A stretch of DNA of 14,342 nt, from contig CAYQPF010000134.1 in NCBI GenBank assembly GCA_964419225.1, positions 1 through 14,342 of the forward strand, read 5' to 3'. The notes beneath the pieces are model-generated. The model did not search any database. It was not told the DNA's origin and worked only from the letters and a program-made list of their open reading frames with translations. This document shows positions 7,539 through 14,291 of this stretch, piece after piece. Position 1 is the first letter of the stretch; the number at the start of each line of letters is the position of its first letter. The translations under genes were made by a program, and so were the position numbers. The stretch comes from CAYQPF01 sp964419225. GTDB taxonomy: Bacteria; Cloacimonadota; Cloacimonadia; Cloacimonadales; CAYQPF01.

Positions 7539-7672
7539 CTGTCTCTTCACCATTTTACTACTTCCAATGCCTCTTTTATTGAGCAACCGCCCAATCTCCC
7601 AGCCCTGACTACTTACTACTGACTACTGGCTACGAATCTATGCTTCCTATTCCGAACCCCTTTCACGTTCTT

Positions 7673-7845
7673 TTCGGTGGACTTCGGTGGCTATACTTAT
7701 CTTTTTCAGGATTAATCCTGATTCTCCATTACAACTAAAGTTGATTGCCTCCTACCGACTAAAAGTCGGCGTTCCATCAGGACCGCCTGATTTATCAGGT
7801 AGGTGATCACCATTTTAATGATTAAGGTCGGCAGAACTTATTCTG
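7673..7845 (+). repeat. Hairpin-array block, copy 1
   Basis: It matches 8711-8881 with one 2-nt length change and a few substitutions. It holds a run of short stems: CAGGATTAATCCTG (7707-7720), CAACT/AGTTG (7732-7743), CCGACT/AGTCGG (7755-7769), overlapping ATCAGG/CCTGAT pairs (about 7776-7799) and the palindrome GGTGATCACC (7802-7811). The last two hairpins are imperfect in this copy. Confidence 0.9.
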
Positions 7846-7891
7846 TAAATCGTTTGAATGCATAGGATTGCATCCTCGCCGGACAATTATA

Positions 7892-7917
7892 GGGCTGACG
7901 TGGGAGTCAGCCCCTAC
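7892..7917 (+). repeat. CCCCTAC-ended hairpin, copy 1
   Basis: Stem GGGCTGAC/GTCAGCCC with loop GTGGGA, followed by CTAC. It belongs to a family with copies at 8112-8136, 8355-8380 and 8907-8930, and a related stem at 12206. Confidence 0.85.
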
Positions 7918-7981
7918 AACTCTGTGCCCATCTGCCAAATCCGCGTCATCCGCGTTCTATTAAGTGGTTCTCCCTGCACCA

Positions 7982-8052
7982 AATCTGCTCTGTGGTACTC
8001 TTTTCCTAAACTCTGAGAAACTCTGTGCAACTTCCCGGAAAATGTCCCATCC
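7982..8052 (+). repeat. 71-bp dispersed repeat, copy 1
   Basis: It matches 9220-9290 over 71 bp with about five substitutions and no length change. It starts AATCTGCTCTGTG and ends ATCC. In the second copy it directly abuts the 272-bp repeat; here it does not, so the blocks shuffle independently. Confidence 0.9.
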
Positions 8053-8111
8053 TGTCTATCCTGAATATCCCTGCAAATAATTCCGAAAAACATTTCTCTT
8101 ATCGATTGAAA

Positions 8112-8136
8112 GGCGAACACATAGGTTCGCCCCTAC
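8112..8136 (+). repeat. CCCCTAC-ended hairpin, copy 2
   Basis: Stem GGCGAAC/GTTCGCC with loop ACATAG, followed by CCTAC. The stem sequence differs from copy 1 but pairs fully. The same stem appears at 12206 as a probable terminator. Confidence 0.8.
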
Positions 8137-8354
8137 TTTTCAAATCCGTGCAATCCTTAAATCTGGGTAATCAGTGATTCAGAAGGATTGAAAAACAATT
8201 TTTCCCACTTCGCGTTCATTTCGGTGGACTTCGGTGGCTATAAATCTCTCTATTTTTTTTCCATTATAATCTTTCATCTTTCTGATTAGGTACCTCATTC
8301 TTTTCTGGCAGTTGAAACTGTCCAGCTAACATCTATGTCCTACGGACAATTCCT

Positions 8355-8380
8355 GGGCTGACGTGGGAGTCAGCCCCTAC
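8355..8380 (+). repeat. CCCCTAC-ended hairpin, copy 3
   Basis: Stem GGGCTGAC (8355-8362) and GTCAGCCC (8369-8376), then CTAC. It is identical to copy 1, including the loop and the AACTCTGTG that follows. Confidence 0.85.
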
Positions 8381-8400
8381 AACTCTGTGTTTATCTGCCA

Positions 8401-8672
8401 AATCCGCGTCATCCGTGATTCAGATGGATTTAGATTTGAACGATTACTCTCTTTCCTTCTCTACTGGAGGCCTGACGCTTTAATTGGGCAAGCTGCCCAA
8501 TCTCCCAAAAGCCGAAGGATTCAGCACTTCCTTCCCTTTGAAGGGAAGGATCAGAGGATGAGTTGTTCTCTCATAAAAAAAATCTCTCTTCATTCTCAAT
8601 TCACTTATTTCGCAAAATTCGTGGTTAACTCTCTCGAAATGTATCTCTTACTGACTACTGGCGACGAATCTG
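8401..8672 (+). repeat. 272-bp dispersed repeat, copy 1
   Basis: It matches 8954-9225 along its whole length at a constant offset of 553 bp, with scattered substitutions. It contains the hairpin CCTTCCCTT/AAGGGAAGG and an AATTCGTGGTTAACTC phrase. Frames open through it only because it lacks stops; the paired substitutions do not look like codon-position bias. Confidence 0.92.
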
Positions 8673-8710
8673 TACTTTTTGTGGCTAATTGTTCTCCCCT
8701 TCGCGTTCAT

Positions 8711-8881
8711 TTCGGTGGACTTCGGTGGCTATACTTTTTTTTCAGGATTAATCCTGATTCTCCATTACAACTAAAGTTGATTGCCTCCTACCGACTAAAA
8801 GTCGGCGTTCCATCAGGACCGCCTGATTTATCAGGTAGGTGATCACCATTTTAATGGTAAAGGTCGGCAGAATTTATTCTG
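8711..8881 (+). repeat. Hairpin-array block, copy 2
   Basis: Counterpart of 7673-7845. Here all stems are perfect: 8743-8756, 8768-8779, 8791-8805, about 8812-8835, GGTGATCACC 8838-8847, ACCATT/AATGGT 8845-8858 and CAGAATTTATTCTG 8868-8881. A further CCCCTAC hairpin follows at 8907. Confidence 0.9.
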
Positions 8882-8906
8882 GGAAACGCTTAAATGCACA
8901 ATGCCT

Positions 8907-8930
8907 GGGCAAATGATTATTTGCCCCTAC
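8907..8930 (+). repeat. CCCCTAC-ended hairpin, copy 4
   Basis: Stem GGGCAAAT/ATTTGCCC with loop GATT, then CTAC. This is a third stem sequence in the family, again fully paired. Confidence 0.85.
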
Positions 8931-8953
8931 ATCCCCAATCCGTGCCTTCCTTT

Positions 8954-9225
8954 AATCCGCATCATCCGTGATTCAGATGGATTTAAATTTGAACGATTAC
9001 TCTCTTTCCTTCTCTACTGGAGGCCTGACGCTTTAATTGGACAAGCTGACCAATCTCCCAAAAGCCGAAGGATTCAGTGCTTCCTTCCCTTTGAAGGGAA
9101 GGATCAGAGGATGAGTTGTTCTCTTATTAAAAAAATCTCTCTTCATTCTCAATTCACTTATTTCGCAAAATTCGTGGTTAACTCTCTCGAAATGTATCTC
9201 TTACTGACTACTGGCGACGAATCTG
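8954..9225 (+). repeat. 272-bp dispersed repeat, copy 2
   Basis: Counterpart of 8401-8672. It runs straight into the second copy of the 71-bp repeat at 9220. Confidence 0.92.
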
Positions 9226-9290
9226 CTCTGTGATACTCTTTTCCTAAACTCTGAGTAACTCTGTGTAACTTCCCGGAAAATGTACCATCC
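9220..9290 (+). repeat. 71-bp dispersed repeat, copy 2
   Basis: Counterpart of 7982-8052, adjoining the end of the 272-bp repeat. Confidence 0.9.
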
Positions 9291-9313
9291 AAATTTCTTC
9301 CTTCTTCTTCTCC

Positions 9314-9347
9314 CCATTAATAATTGATAATTAATAATTAATAATTT
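9314..9347. repeat. AT-only 7-bp tandem repeat
   Basis: Iterations of TAATAAT preceded by CCCATT. Similar runs lie at 12122-12150 and 12342-12366, the latter also preceded by CCCATT. They are AT-only spacers at repeat-block borders; no coding role is seen. Confidence 0.8.
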
Positions 9348-9481
9348 CCCCCACGCTTCTCTCTAGCTCCTTACTAGCTCCTTACTAGCCCCCCTGCTAC
9401 ATACCTGCTGTCAGTGTTAGGCGGTATTACCCACTCCCTTCTCTTCGTAAGAGATGGGCCGGGGGTGAGTTATTCCTCTCC

Positions 9482-9540
9482 CTGGGAGATGACGCAGTTT
9501 GCGTCATCTTTTTAAAGAGCCTGGCAGGCTCTTCTCCCAG
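9482..9540 (+). other. Branched hairpin element (two stems inside an outer stem)
   Basis: An outer stem CTGGGAGA (9482-9489) and TCTCCCAG (9533-9540) encloses two hairpins. The first is GATGACGC/GCGTCATC with loop AGTTT (9488-9508), followed by TTTTT. The second is AAGAGCCT/AGGCTCTT with loop GGC (9515-9533). The first hairpin plus its T-run looks like a rho-independent terminator, but no gene ends upstream. The outer stem shares two bases with the first hairpin, so not all pairs can form at once. Whether it is transcribed is unknown. Confidence 0.6.
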
Positions 9541-9559
9541 AAACGGATCCTTTTTCACA

Positions 9560-9584
9560 CCCTTCCCTTAATAAAAGGGAAGGG
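9560..9584 (+). repeat. CCCTTCCCTT/AAGGGAAGGG hairpin, copy 1
   Basis: A perfect 10-bp stem with a 5-nt loop, followed by a CGGGGATGGGTTGTTTC phrase. A second copy with the same tail is at 14268-14291. Shorter relatives lie in both 272-bp repeats. Confidence 0.9.
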
Positions 9585-9784
9585 ACGGGGATGGGTTGTT
9601 TCTCCTCTGCCCACTGCCTACAGACCACAGCACACTGATCTATCCTGTCCCTTCCGGATTAAAATATCCCAAAATTGCTCTACTGTTCCACTTATACAAC
9701 ACAGCAAGACACATTGATTTCAATTTTTATCTCCTTTAATTACAGCCACTTAAATATTATCTTAAAAATAATTAAAAAAAGTTC

Positions 9785-9812
9785 TTGACTTATTATGCCT
9801 TACTGTTATGGT
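9785..9812 (+). promoter_or_regulatory. Promoter of the GntR-ABC operon
   Basis: TTGACT at 9785-9790, 16-nt spacer, TATGGT at 9807-9812. It sits about 33 nt before the first ATG of the operon, and the -10 lies inside the inverted repeat at 9799-9828. Confidence 0.6.
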
Positions 9813-9828
9813 TAACCGTAACACTAAG
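9799..9828. promoter_or_regulatory. 30-bp inverted-repeat operator
   Basis: Left arm CTTACTGTTATGGTT and right arm AACCGTAACACTAAG pair at 13 of 15 positions, with the dyad centre between 9813 and 9814. It covers the -10 box and lies just upstream of the operon that encodes a GntR-family repressor, the usual arrangement for YtrA-type autoregulation. Binding by that repressor is inference. Confidence 0.75.
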
Positions 9829-9844
9829 ACATGAGGAGGTGTTA

Positions 9845-9976
9845 ATGAAAATGAGTGGGATTATGAAAGGATTAAGGGAGATTTTAGAGAACATATATAC
9901 AGTCCTCGGTTTCAAAAAACCGCAGGTCACCGATGATTTTAAACAACTACACAACAAAAGGAGAAATTGGCGATGA
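9845..9976 (+). CDS. Small unknown protein, 43 aa, first gene of the ABC operon
   Basis: It begins MKMSGIMKGLREILENIY, with AGGAGG at 9834-9839, 5 nt before the ATG. A longer frame from 9785 would run through the promoter and operator, so this start is preferred. Its stop overlaps the GntR start (ATGA at 9973-9976). The first half is likely an amphipathic helix; the end is basic (HNKRRNWR). There is no signal peptide or membrane segment. Family and function are not recognised. The strong ribosome site and the coupling argue that it is translated, perhaps as a leader peptide or a regulator of the transporter. Confidence 0.6.
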   Translation: MKMSGIMKGLREILENIYTVLGFKKPQVTDDFKQLHNKRRNWR

Positions 9977-10359
9977 AGATATTCGATGACACCACTCCAT
10001 TGTATCTTCAGTTGAGAGAAGAGATAGAGAAGGCAATAGTAAGCCTGGCTCTGAAAGCAGATGAGGCAATCCCATCGATCCGCACATTATCTCAACAATA
10101 TCAGTTAAACCCGCAGACAGTATCCAATGCCATAAGTGATTTACTGGCAGAGGGCGTGATCTACAAGAAGAGAGGAATCGGGTTATTCGTAAGTTTGGAA
10201 GCCCAGGAGATTTTAATGAAGAAGAAAAGTATTGAATTCAGAGAGAAAGAGATCAAGGGGATTACTCAAAAAGCGATTTCCCTTAGTATCACCATGCCTG
10301 AATTATGTGAGATGATTAAAATAGAATATAGATTGGAAGAAGACAGGAGAGTAAAATGA
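9973..10359 (+). CDS. GntR-family transcriptional repressor, YtrA type
   Basis: 128 aa. An N-terminal winged helix-turn-helix (about 8-75) shows PLYLQLREEIEKAIVS, then IPSIRTLSQQYQLNPQTVSNA and LLAEGVIYKKRGIGLFV, the standard GntR recognition region. Only about 50 helical residues follow, so there is no large ligand-binding domain; short proteins of this kind beside an ABC transporter are the YtrA subfamily. ATG at 9973 is preferred over TTG at 9967 because AGGAG (9959-9963) is 9 nt from the ATG. Its stop overlaps the ATPase start by 4 nt. It most likely binds the inverted repeat at 9799-9828 and represses its own operon; the inducer, often a cell-envelope stress, cannot be read from the sequence. 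Confidence 0.9.
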   Translation: MKIFDDTTPLYLQLREEIEKAIVSLALKADEAIPSIRTLSQQYQLNPQTVSNAISDLLAEGVIYKKRGIGLFVSLEAQEILMKKKSIEFREKEIKGITQKAISLSITMPELCEMIKIEYRLEEDRRVK

Positions 10360-11207
10360 GCTTATTTGAAGTAAAAAATCTGACAAAGTACTATGGTAAA
10401 TTCCAGGCACTTGATAATGTTAGTTTTGATTTACCAAAAGGCAGAATCGTAGGGTTATTCGGAAAGAACGGTGCAGGCAAATCAACCTTAATGCGTTGTA
10501 TGCTTGGATTTTTAAAGTATCAGGGCAGCATTACCATCATGGGAGCCCCTGTTGGACATAATGATCACAAGATTTTTGAAAAAGTAGCATTTATTCCGGA
10601 TGTATCAGGTCTGGATGACAGGCTGACAGTTCAGCAGACGCTGGATTATGTGTCCGGTGTTAATCCTGTCTGGAACCCTGAAGCAATGGAAAGATTGCTG
10701 GCGGTAAGTTCTTTACCAATGAACAAAAAAGTGGGACAATTATCCAAAGGAATGAAGACAAAGCTTTATCTGCTGGTAGCCTTATCTTTGAATGTAGATA
10801 TTTTGTTATTGGATGAACCAACCTTAGGTCTTGATATTGTCTTCAGAAAAGAATTTTTCAATACAATTCTGGGAGAATTTTTTGATGAGAACAAGACGAT
10901 CCTGATTTCGACACATCAGGTAGAAGAAGTAGAACATATCCTGGATGACATTATTTTCATCGACAACGGCAAGGTTATTATGCAGGAAGATTTGACGGTT
11001 TTGAAGTCTAAGTATCATGTTGTGACCGTCAAAGCAGATCAGAAAGACGAGTTAATGAAACATAATCCAAAATTGGTGACAAAGACACTTGGATTCTATA
11101 GTGGGTTATTGCCTTCAACAGTAGAGCTTGAAGGGGCAGAATACAGCAGTCCGATGTTATCAGACATATTCCTGGCAGAAGTTGGAGGTTATAATGAAAC
11201 AGTTTAA
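10356..11207 (+). CDS. ABC transporter ATP-binding protein
   Basis: 283 aa. Walker A GKNGAGKST (36-44), signature LSKGMK (129-134), Walker B ILLLDEP with D153 and E154, D-loop GLD, and switch histidine H187 in STH. The LSKGM form and a downstream permease with few loops match the YtrB/CcmA group. After about 215 residues a C-terminal extension (DLTVLKSKYHVVTVKADQ) replaces a longer regulatory domain. It should power the membrane protein encoded next. The start overlaps the repressor stop (ATGA), and the stop lies 14 nt inside the permease gene, so the set is translationally coupled. All catalytic motifs are intact. The substrate is unknown; related systems respond to envelope-active antibiotics. 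Confidence 0.95.
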   Translation: MSLFEVKNLTKYYGKFQALDNVSFDLPKGRIVGLFGKNGAGKSTLMRCMLGFLKYQGSITIMGAPVGHNDHKIFEKVAFIPDVSGLDDRLTVQQTLDYVSGVNPVWNPEAMERLLAVSSLPMNKKVGQLSKGMKTKLYLLVALSLNVDILLLDEPTLGLDIVFRKEFFNTILGEFFDENKTILISTHQVEEVEHILDDIIFIDNGKVIMQEDLTVLKSKYHVVTVKADQKDELMKHNPKLVTKTLGFYSGLLPSTVELEGAEYSSPMLSDIFLAEVGGYNETV

Positions 11208-12123
11208 AGCACTGGTTATAAAAGAATTTTTAGTAAACAAGAAGCAGATGCTGATTCCTTTTTGGATCACTGCAGGTTTTTATATTTTAATGTTGGGAAG
11301 TATGGCCTACGCTGCGTTAAGAGGTGAGTTAAACTTTGCCATTCAGACGAGTGATCCCCGTGTATATGAGGCTATGCAAAACATTACGAAGATGAACTGG
11401 CTGGTATTTATTGTCAATGTAGGTGCTTTAATTCTTCCGGGATTTCTTTATCTGGTGAATTGTGCAGCTATGCCCCAGGGTATGATGAATGATGACCGCA
11501 GACAGAAATGCGAGATCTTTCACAGATCACAACCCTTATCAGTATGGAAAATAACAGGAGCCAAGTATTTTCTGAACTATTTTGGTAATCTGACAGTGTG
11601 CATAGCAATCGCCTTGTTTAACTTTATCGTTGTCAATACGGTTATGGCTTTTTATATCAAATTCAACCTTTTATTCGCAATATTAGGCCTGACCATGGGT
11701 CTTATTGCCTTGTTAGTGATGTTACTTCCTTTGGCAGCTATCACCTTTTTCTTTTCCTCCATTTTCAAGGAAAAGGCCTTATTGAAAGGATTCCTGATCT
11801 TTATTGCCATAGATATATTCATTCAAATCTTCAATGGGTTGTATGGCTGGCATATCCCCTCTTTGTCAGAGGCCTTAACAAAATTTGTAAATCCCTTCAT
11901 CTCTATTGGTGGTGGTCAAAATCTGAGTATGCAATGTGATGAAAGAACCTTTATGGGTGTTAATACGCCGGAAATGGATATCCAGATTAATAACACTTTT
12001 TGGCAAATAATAAAAGAATTCTGGTTATCTTTGGTCAGTTTCAAGATGTTCATAAAGCTGGCTATCACAGCAATGCTTCTTTATTTCAGCACTGTACTCT
12101 ATAAAGACAGAGAAGTGCAATAA
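11194..12123 (+). CDS. ABC transporter permease (six TM segments)
   Basis: 309 aa. ATG at 11194, with GGAGG ending 5 nt upstream, is preferred over an upstream start at 11128 that would put a hydrophilic 22-residue tail before MKQFKALVIKEF and overlap the ATPase by 80 nt. About six hydrophobic segments can be read: near 20-42, 70-95, 120-145, 160-190, 200-225 and 280-305. It is an ABC-2-like permease and the membrane partner of the ATPase. There is no signal peptide and no extracellular domain of note. It is the last gene of the operon; a hairpin with a T-run lies 80 nt downstream. Confidence 0.85.
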   Translation: MKQFKALVIKEFLVNKKQMLIPFWITAGFYILMLGSMAYAALRGELNFAIQTSDPRVYEAMQNITKMNWLVFIVNVGALILPGFLYLVNCAAMPQGMMNDDRRQKCEIFHRSQPLSVWKITGAKYFLNYFGNLTVCIAIALFNFIVVNTVMAFYIKFNLLFAILGLTMGLIALLVMLLPLAAITFFFSSIFKEKALLKGFLIFIAIDIFIQIFNGLYGWHIPSLSEALTKFVNPFISIGGGQNLSMQCDERTFMGVNTPEMDIQINNTFWQIIKEFWLSLVSFKMFIKLAITAMLLYFSTVLYKDREVQ

Positions 12124-12681
12124 TAATTATTAATTATTAATAATTAATGAGAGAGGAATAGGCAGTATTGTCAGTCTTCTGGTCAACAATAATTAATTAT
12201 CCGAAGGGCGAACAATTACGTTCGCCCTTTTCTTATTCAGATTTGTAATCAGTCTTATTTACTATACAAAAGCCCGAGATTATTATTTTTCTTTTCTTGA
12301 TCAGTGAGGATTCAGTGGCTAAATTTCTAAAAGCGTCTCCCATTAATAATTAATAATTAATAATTCTATCTCCTCCCCTTATCCGTATCCTGTCCATCCT
12401 GTATATCCCTGTTAAATAATTCCCCAAAAACGTCTCCCCCTGTCACATTGTACTAACACCACCCTTCTGCTTAAATAATCTGCCTTGTTTAAACTACACC
12501 CAACCCATAATACTATAATTTCTCCCCTCCTTGATCAGTGGCCAAAATCTCTCTCCTCTCCCAATTCGTGTAATTCGTGAAATTCGTGGTAAACACTCCC
12601 GAAAAACGTCTCCCCCAGTTTTTCCTTGCCAAAATATCAATACCTGTATGAATTGCCATATTAAGTATCTGTGAGGGAATA
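12124..12681. other. 558-bp intergenic repeat mosaic
   Basis: No gene seen. It contains AT-only 7-bp repeats (12122-12150, 12342-12366), the terminator hairpin at 12204, and phrases shared with the 7-9 kb mosaic: a CCTGTCCATCCTG/TATCCCTG word pair (near 12386; compare 8048-8084) and an AAAAACGTCTCCCC word twice (about 12425 and 12602). A minus-strand frame of 83 codons here is a product of these phrases. Confidence 0.8.
12204..12231 (+). terminator. Hairpin terminator of the ABC operon
   Basis: Stem AAGGGCGAAC/GTTCGCCCTT (10 bp), loop AATTAC, followed by TTCTT. It is placed 80 nt after the permease stop. The stem core is the same as the dispersed CCCCTAC-type hairpin at 8112, so the operon may be using a member of the repeat family as its terminator. 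Confidence 0.65.
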
Positions 12682-13959
12682 ATGTATTTAGCTGATGGCT
12701 TGATGAGTAGTTTTCAAACGATTCTATCCCACAAGTTAAGATCATTTTTAACTTTGATCGGGATCATGATCGGTGTGGCTGCCGTCGTAACCATGTTCTC
12801 CTCCATCTATGGCATCAAAAAAATCATCTCCAACAATATGGAAGGAATGGGCTGGAATTACTCTGTCATCGTCACGCCCTCCACCGGACAGCAAACTCAG
12901 TTCGGCAGATCTCGGCATTATATGCGGTCTTTCATGTATATGAACCGTGGTGCCAAGCCTCTTACCTATTCTGATTATCAAGTTCTAAAACAAACTCTGA
13001 CCCTAAAAGAAATCTACGGGATGATTGAAACACAGGAAATGATCATGGTCAATCAGAAAGAACAGCCTGTCCGCTTAAGAGGGTCACATAATAATTTCTT
13101 CCGTTCCAAAACCTATCCTTTGATGACAGGCCGTTTATTCTCCAAGTTTGATGAAGATAAAGCAGAAAAAGTATGTATTGTCGGTCCGTATTTCTCGGAT
13201 GAATTTCTTGCAGGAGATAATCCTCTGGACAAAATGATCACTATCGGCTCGATGCGATACAAGATAATTGGTGTCTTAAAGAACGATCAATTGAATAAAG
13301 GCAGCGGATTTAATTTCAATCCCTGGGAGAGAAAGCAGGATCTGAAATGTGTCTATATTCCTCTGTCAACTGCTTCCAAGTATTTAAGAAGCAGTGGAGC
13401 CATTGATTATATCTATTGCCAGGCCTCAGATGATGCCTCTTTCTCTAAAATGAAAGCAAGCATAACACAAACGCTGAAAGCACGCCATAAAATGGCACAT
13501 GATTTCGCCTTCCAGGATATTGGTGCTTTCATGTTGACCATAACCCAGGAAATGGAAAAAATGATGAAAAAGTGGAATATCACTCTCATCGCGATAGCAT
13601 CTATTTCTTTATTAGTGGGTGGAATAGGCTTGTTCAGTACATTGCTGATCTCCATCAATGAAAGAATGACCGAGATCGGAGTGCGTAAATCTATCGGAGC
13701 TACCGAATTTGATATTTTCTTCTATTTCATTCTGGAAGCCATTACATTGGCTATGCTGGGAGCGTTCGCCGGAATCTTTTTCTCGGCCCTGCTGATCAAA
13801 ATCATGGGAATGCTCATAAAAATGAGTATGCCCATACCCATGTCCGGAGTTATCCTGGGACTGTCCTTTGCCTTTCTCATCGGCTTCTTTTCGGGACTTT
13901 ACCCATCCATCCGGGCGGCTAAGATCAACCCCATCCAGGCTATCTTCTATTTCGACTAA
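12682..13959 (+). CDS. MacB/FtsX-type ABC permease without an adjacent ATPase
   Basis: 425 aa. One N-terminal TM (about 20-43, LTLIGIMIGVAAVVTMF) is followed by a large extracytoplasmic MacB-PCD domain (about 45-285), then three C-terminal TMs of the FtsX fold. The loop ERMTEIGVRKSIGA and the end YPSIRAAKINPIQAI are hallmark sequences of the family. The ATG at 12682 has GAGG 5 nt upstream. These proteins act in pairs with a LolD/MacB-type ATPase, in lipoprotein release, peptide or antibiotic export, or stress sensing. No such ATPase lies beside it in the window; the YtrB-like ATPase at 10356 is of another type and ends 1.5 kb away. The partner may be downstream of the window. The GC content is higher than in the defence island. 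Confidence 0.92.
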   Translation: MYLADGLMSSFQTILSHKLRSFLTLIGIMIGVAAVVTMFSSIYGIKKIISNNMEGMGWNYSVIVTPSTGQQTQFGRSRHYMRSFMYMNRGAKPLTYSDYQVLKQTLTLKEIYGMIETQEMIMVNQKEQPVRLRGSHNNFFRSKTYPLMTGRLFSKFDEDKAEKVCIVGPYFSDEFLAGDNPLDKMITIGSMRYKIIGVLKNDQLNKGSGFNFNPWERKQDLKCVYIPLSTASKYLRSSGAIDYIYCQASDDASFSKMKASITQTLKARHKMAHDFAFQDIGAFMLTITQEMEKMMKKWNITLIAIASISLLVGGIGLFSTLLISINERMTEIGVRKSIGATEFDIFFYFILEAITLAMLGAFAGIFFSALLIKIMGMLIKMSMPIPMSGVILGLSFAFLIGFFSGLYPSIRAAKINPIQAIFYFD

Positions 13960-14022
13960 GATTTTCTTAAACACGAATATACACTAATAGGCACGAATAG
14001 GAAAATATCTTCATTCTTGAGT

Positions 14023-14042
14023 CCCCGGCATAAATGCCGGGG
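14023..14042 (+). terminator. GC-rich hairpin after the MacB-type permease
   Basis: A 9-bp stem CCCCGGCAT/ATGCCGGGG with a 2-nt loop, 63 nt after the stop codon. Only a weak T-run follows (CTATTGATTTT), so termination is possible but it may be another dispersed hairpin. Confidence 0.45.
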
Positions 14043-14267
14043 CTATTGATTTTCCACCTTCAATCTCACAACATTCTCTGGCATTCTCCCTTCCCCTCTC
14101 CACTGACACCTGACACCTTTTTCTTCTGATCTGCGATCATCTGCTTAATCCGTGTCATCTGCGTTCTATTAAGCGTCCGTCACTGCCCCCTGCCTACTGA
14201 CAAATAACCCTATCCTAAATCCTTTCCCTTGAAAAGGGCAAGGACTCGCAGTGGATCTGCCTTCACG

Positions 14268-14291
14268 CCCTTCCCTTATAAAAGGGAAGGG
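14268..14291 (+). repeat. CCCTTCCCTT/AAGGGAAGGG hairpin, copy 2
   Basis: Perfect 10-bp stem with loop ATAA, then CCGGGGATGGGTTGT. It matches the element at 9560-9584 including the tail. Confidence 0.9.

Larger units (their letters stand above)
6924..9844. other. 2.9-kb non-coding mosaic of dispersed repeats
   Basis: I see no credible gene here. The open frames of 60-160 codons lack convincing ribosome sites, are made of repeated phrases, and the same DNA words recur in other frames or on the other strand. The stretch holds double-hairpin units (7106-7540), duplicated blocks (7673-9290), CCCCTAC-ended hairpins, near-identical words such as TTCGGTGGACTTCGGTGG (7673, 8711 and, in the 8220 line, a third copy), a branched hairpin at 9481-9542 and a purine-rich hairpin at 9560-9584. 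The promoter and operator of the next operon begin at 9785. Confidence 0.85.

Noticed and set aside
8363..8842. 159-codon plus-strand open frame
   Set aside because: It spans the 272-bp repeat and part of the hairpin array, has no ribosome site, and its sequence recurs in a different context at 8901-9233. Repeat-derived.
8901..9233. 110-codon plus-strand open frame
   Set aside because: It is the second copy of the 272-bp repeat read in the same frame; no start signal and no recognisable domain.
9488..9513. Rho-independent terminator of an upstream gene
   Set aside because: The stem and T-run are good, but the nearest upstream DNA is repeat mosaic without a gene, so it is listed as part of a branched element instead.
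13612..13974. 120-codon minus-strand frame
   Set aside because: Antisense shadow of the MacB-type permease; no ribosome site or domain.
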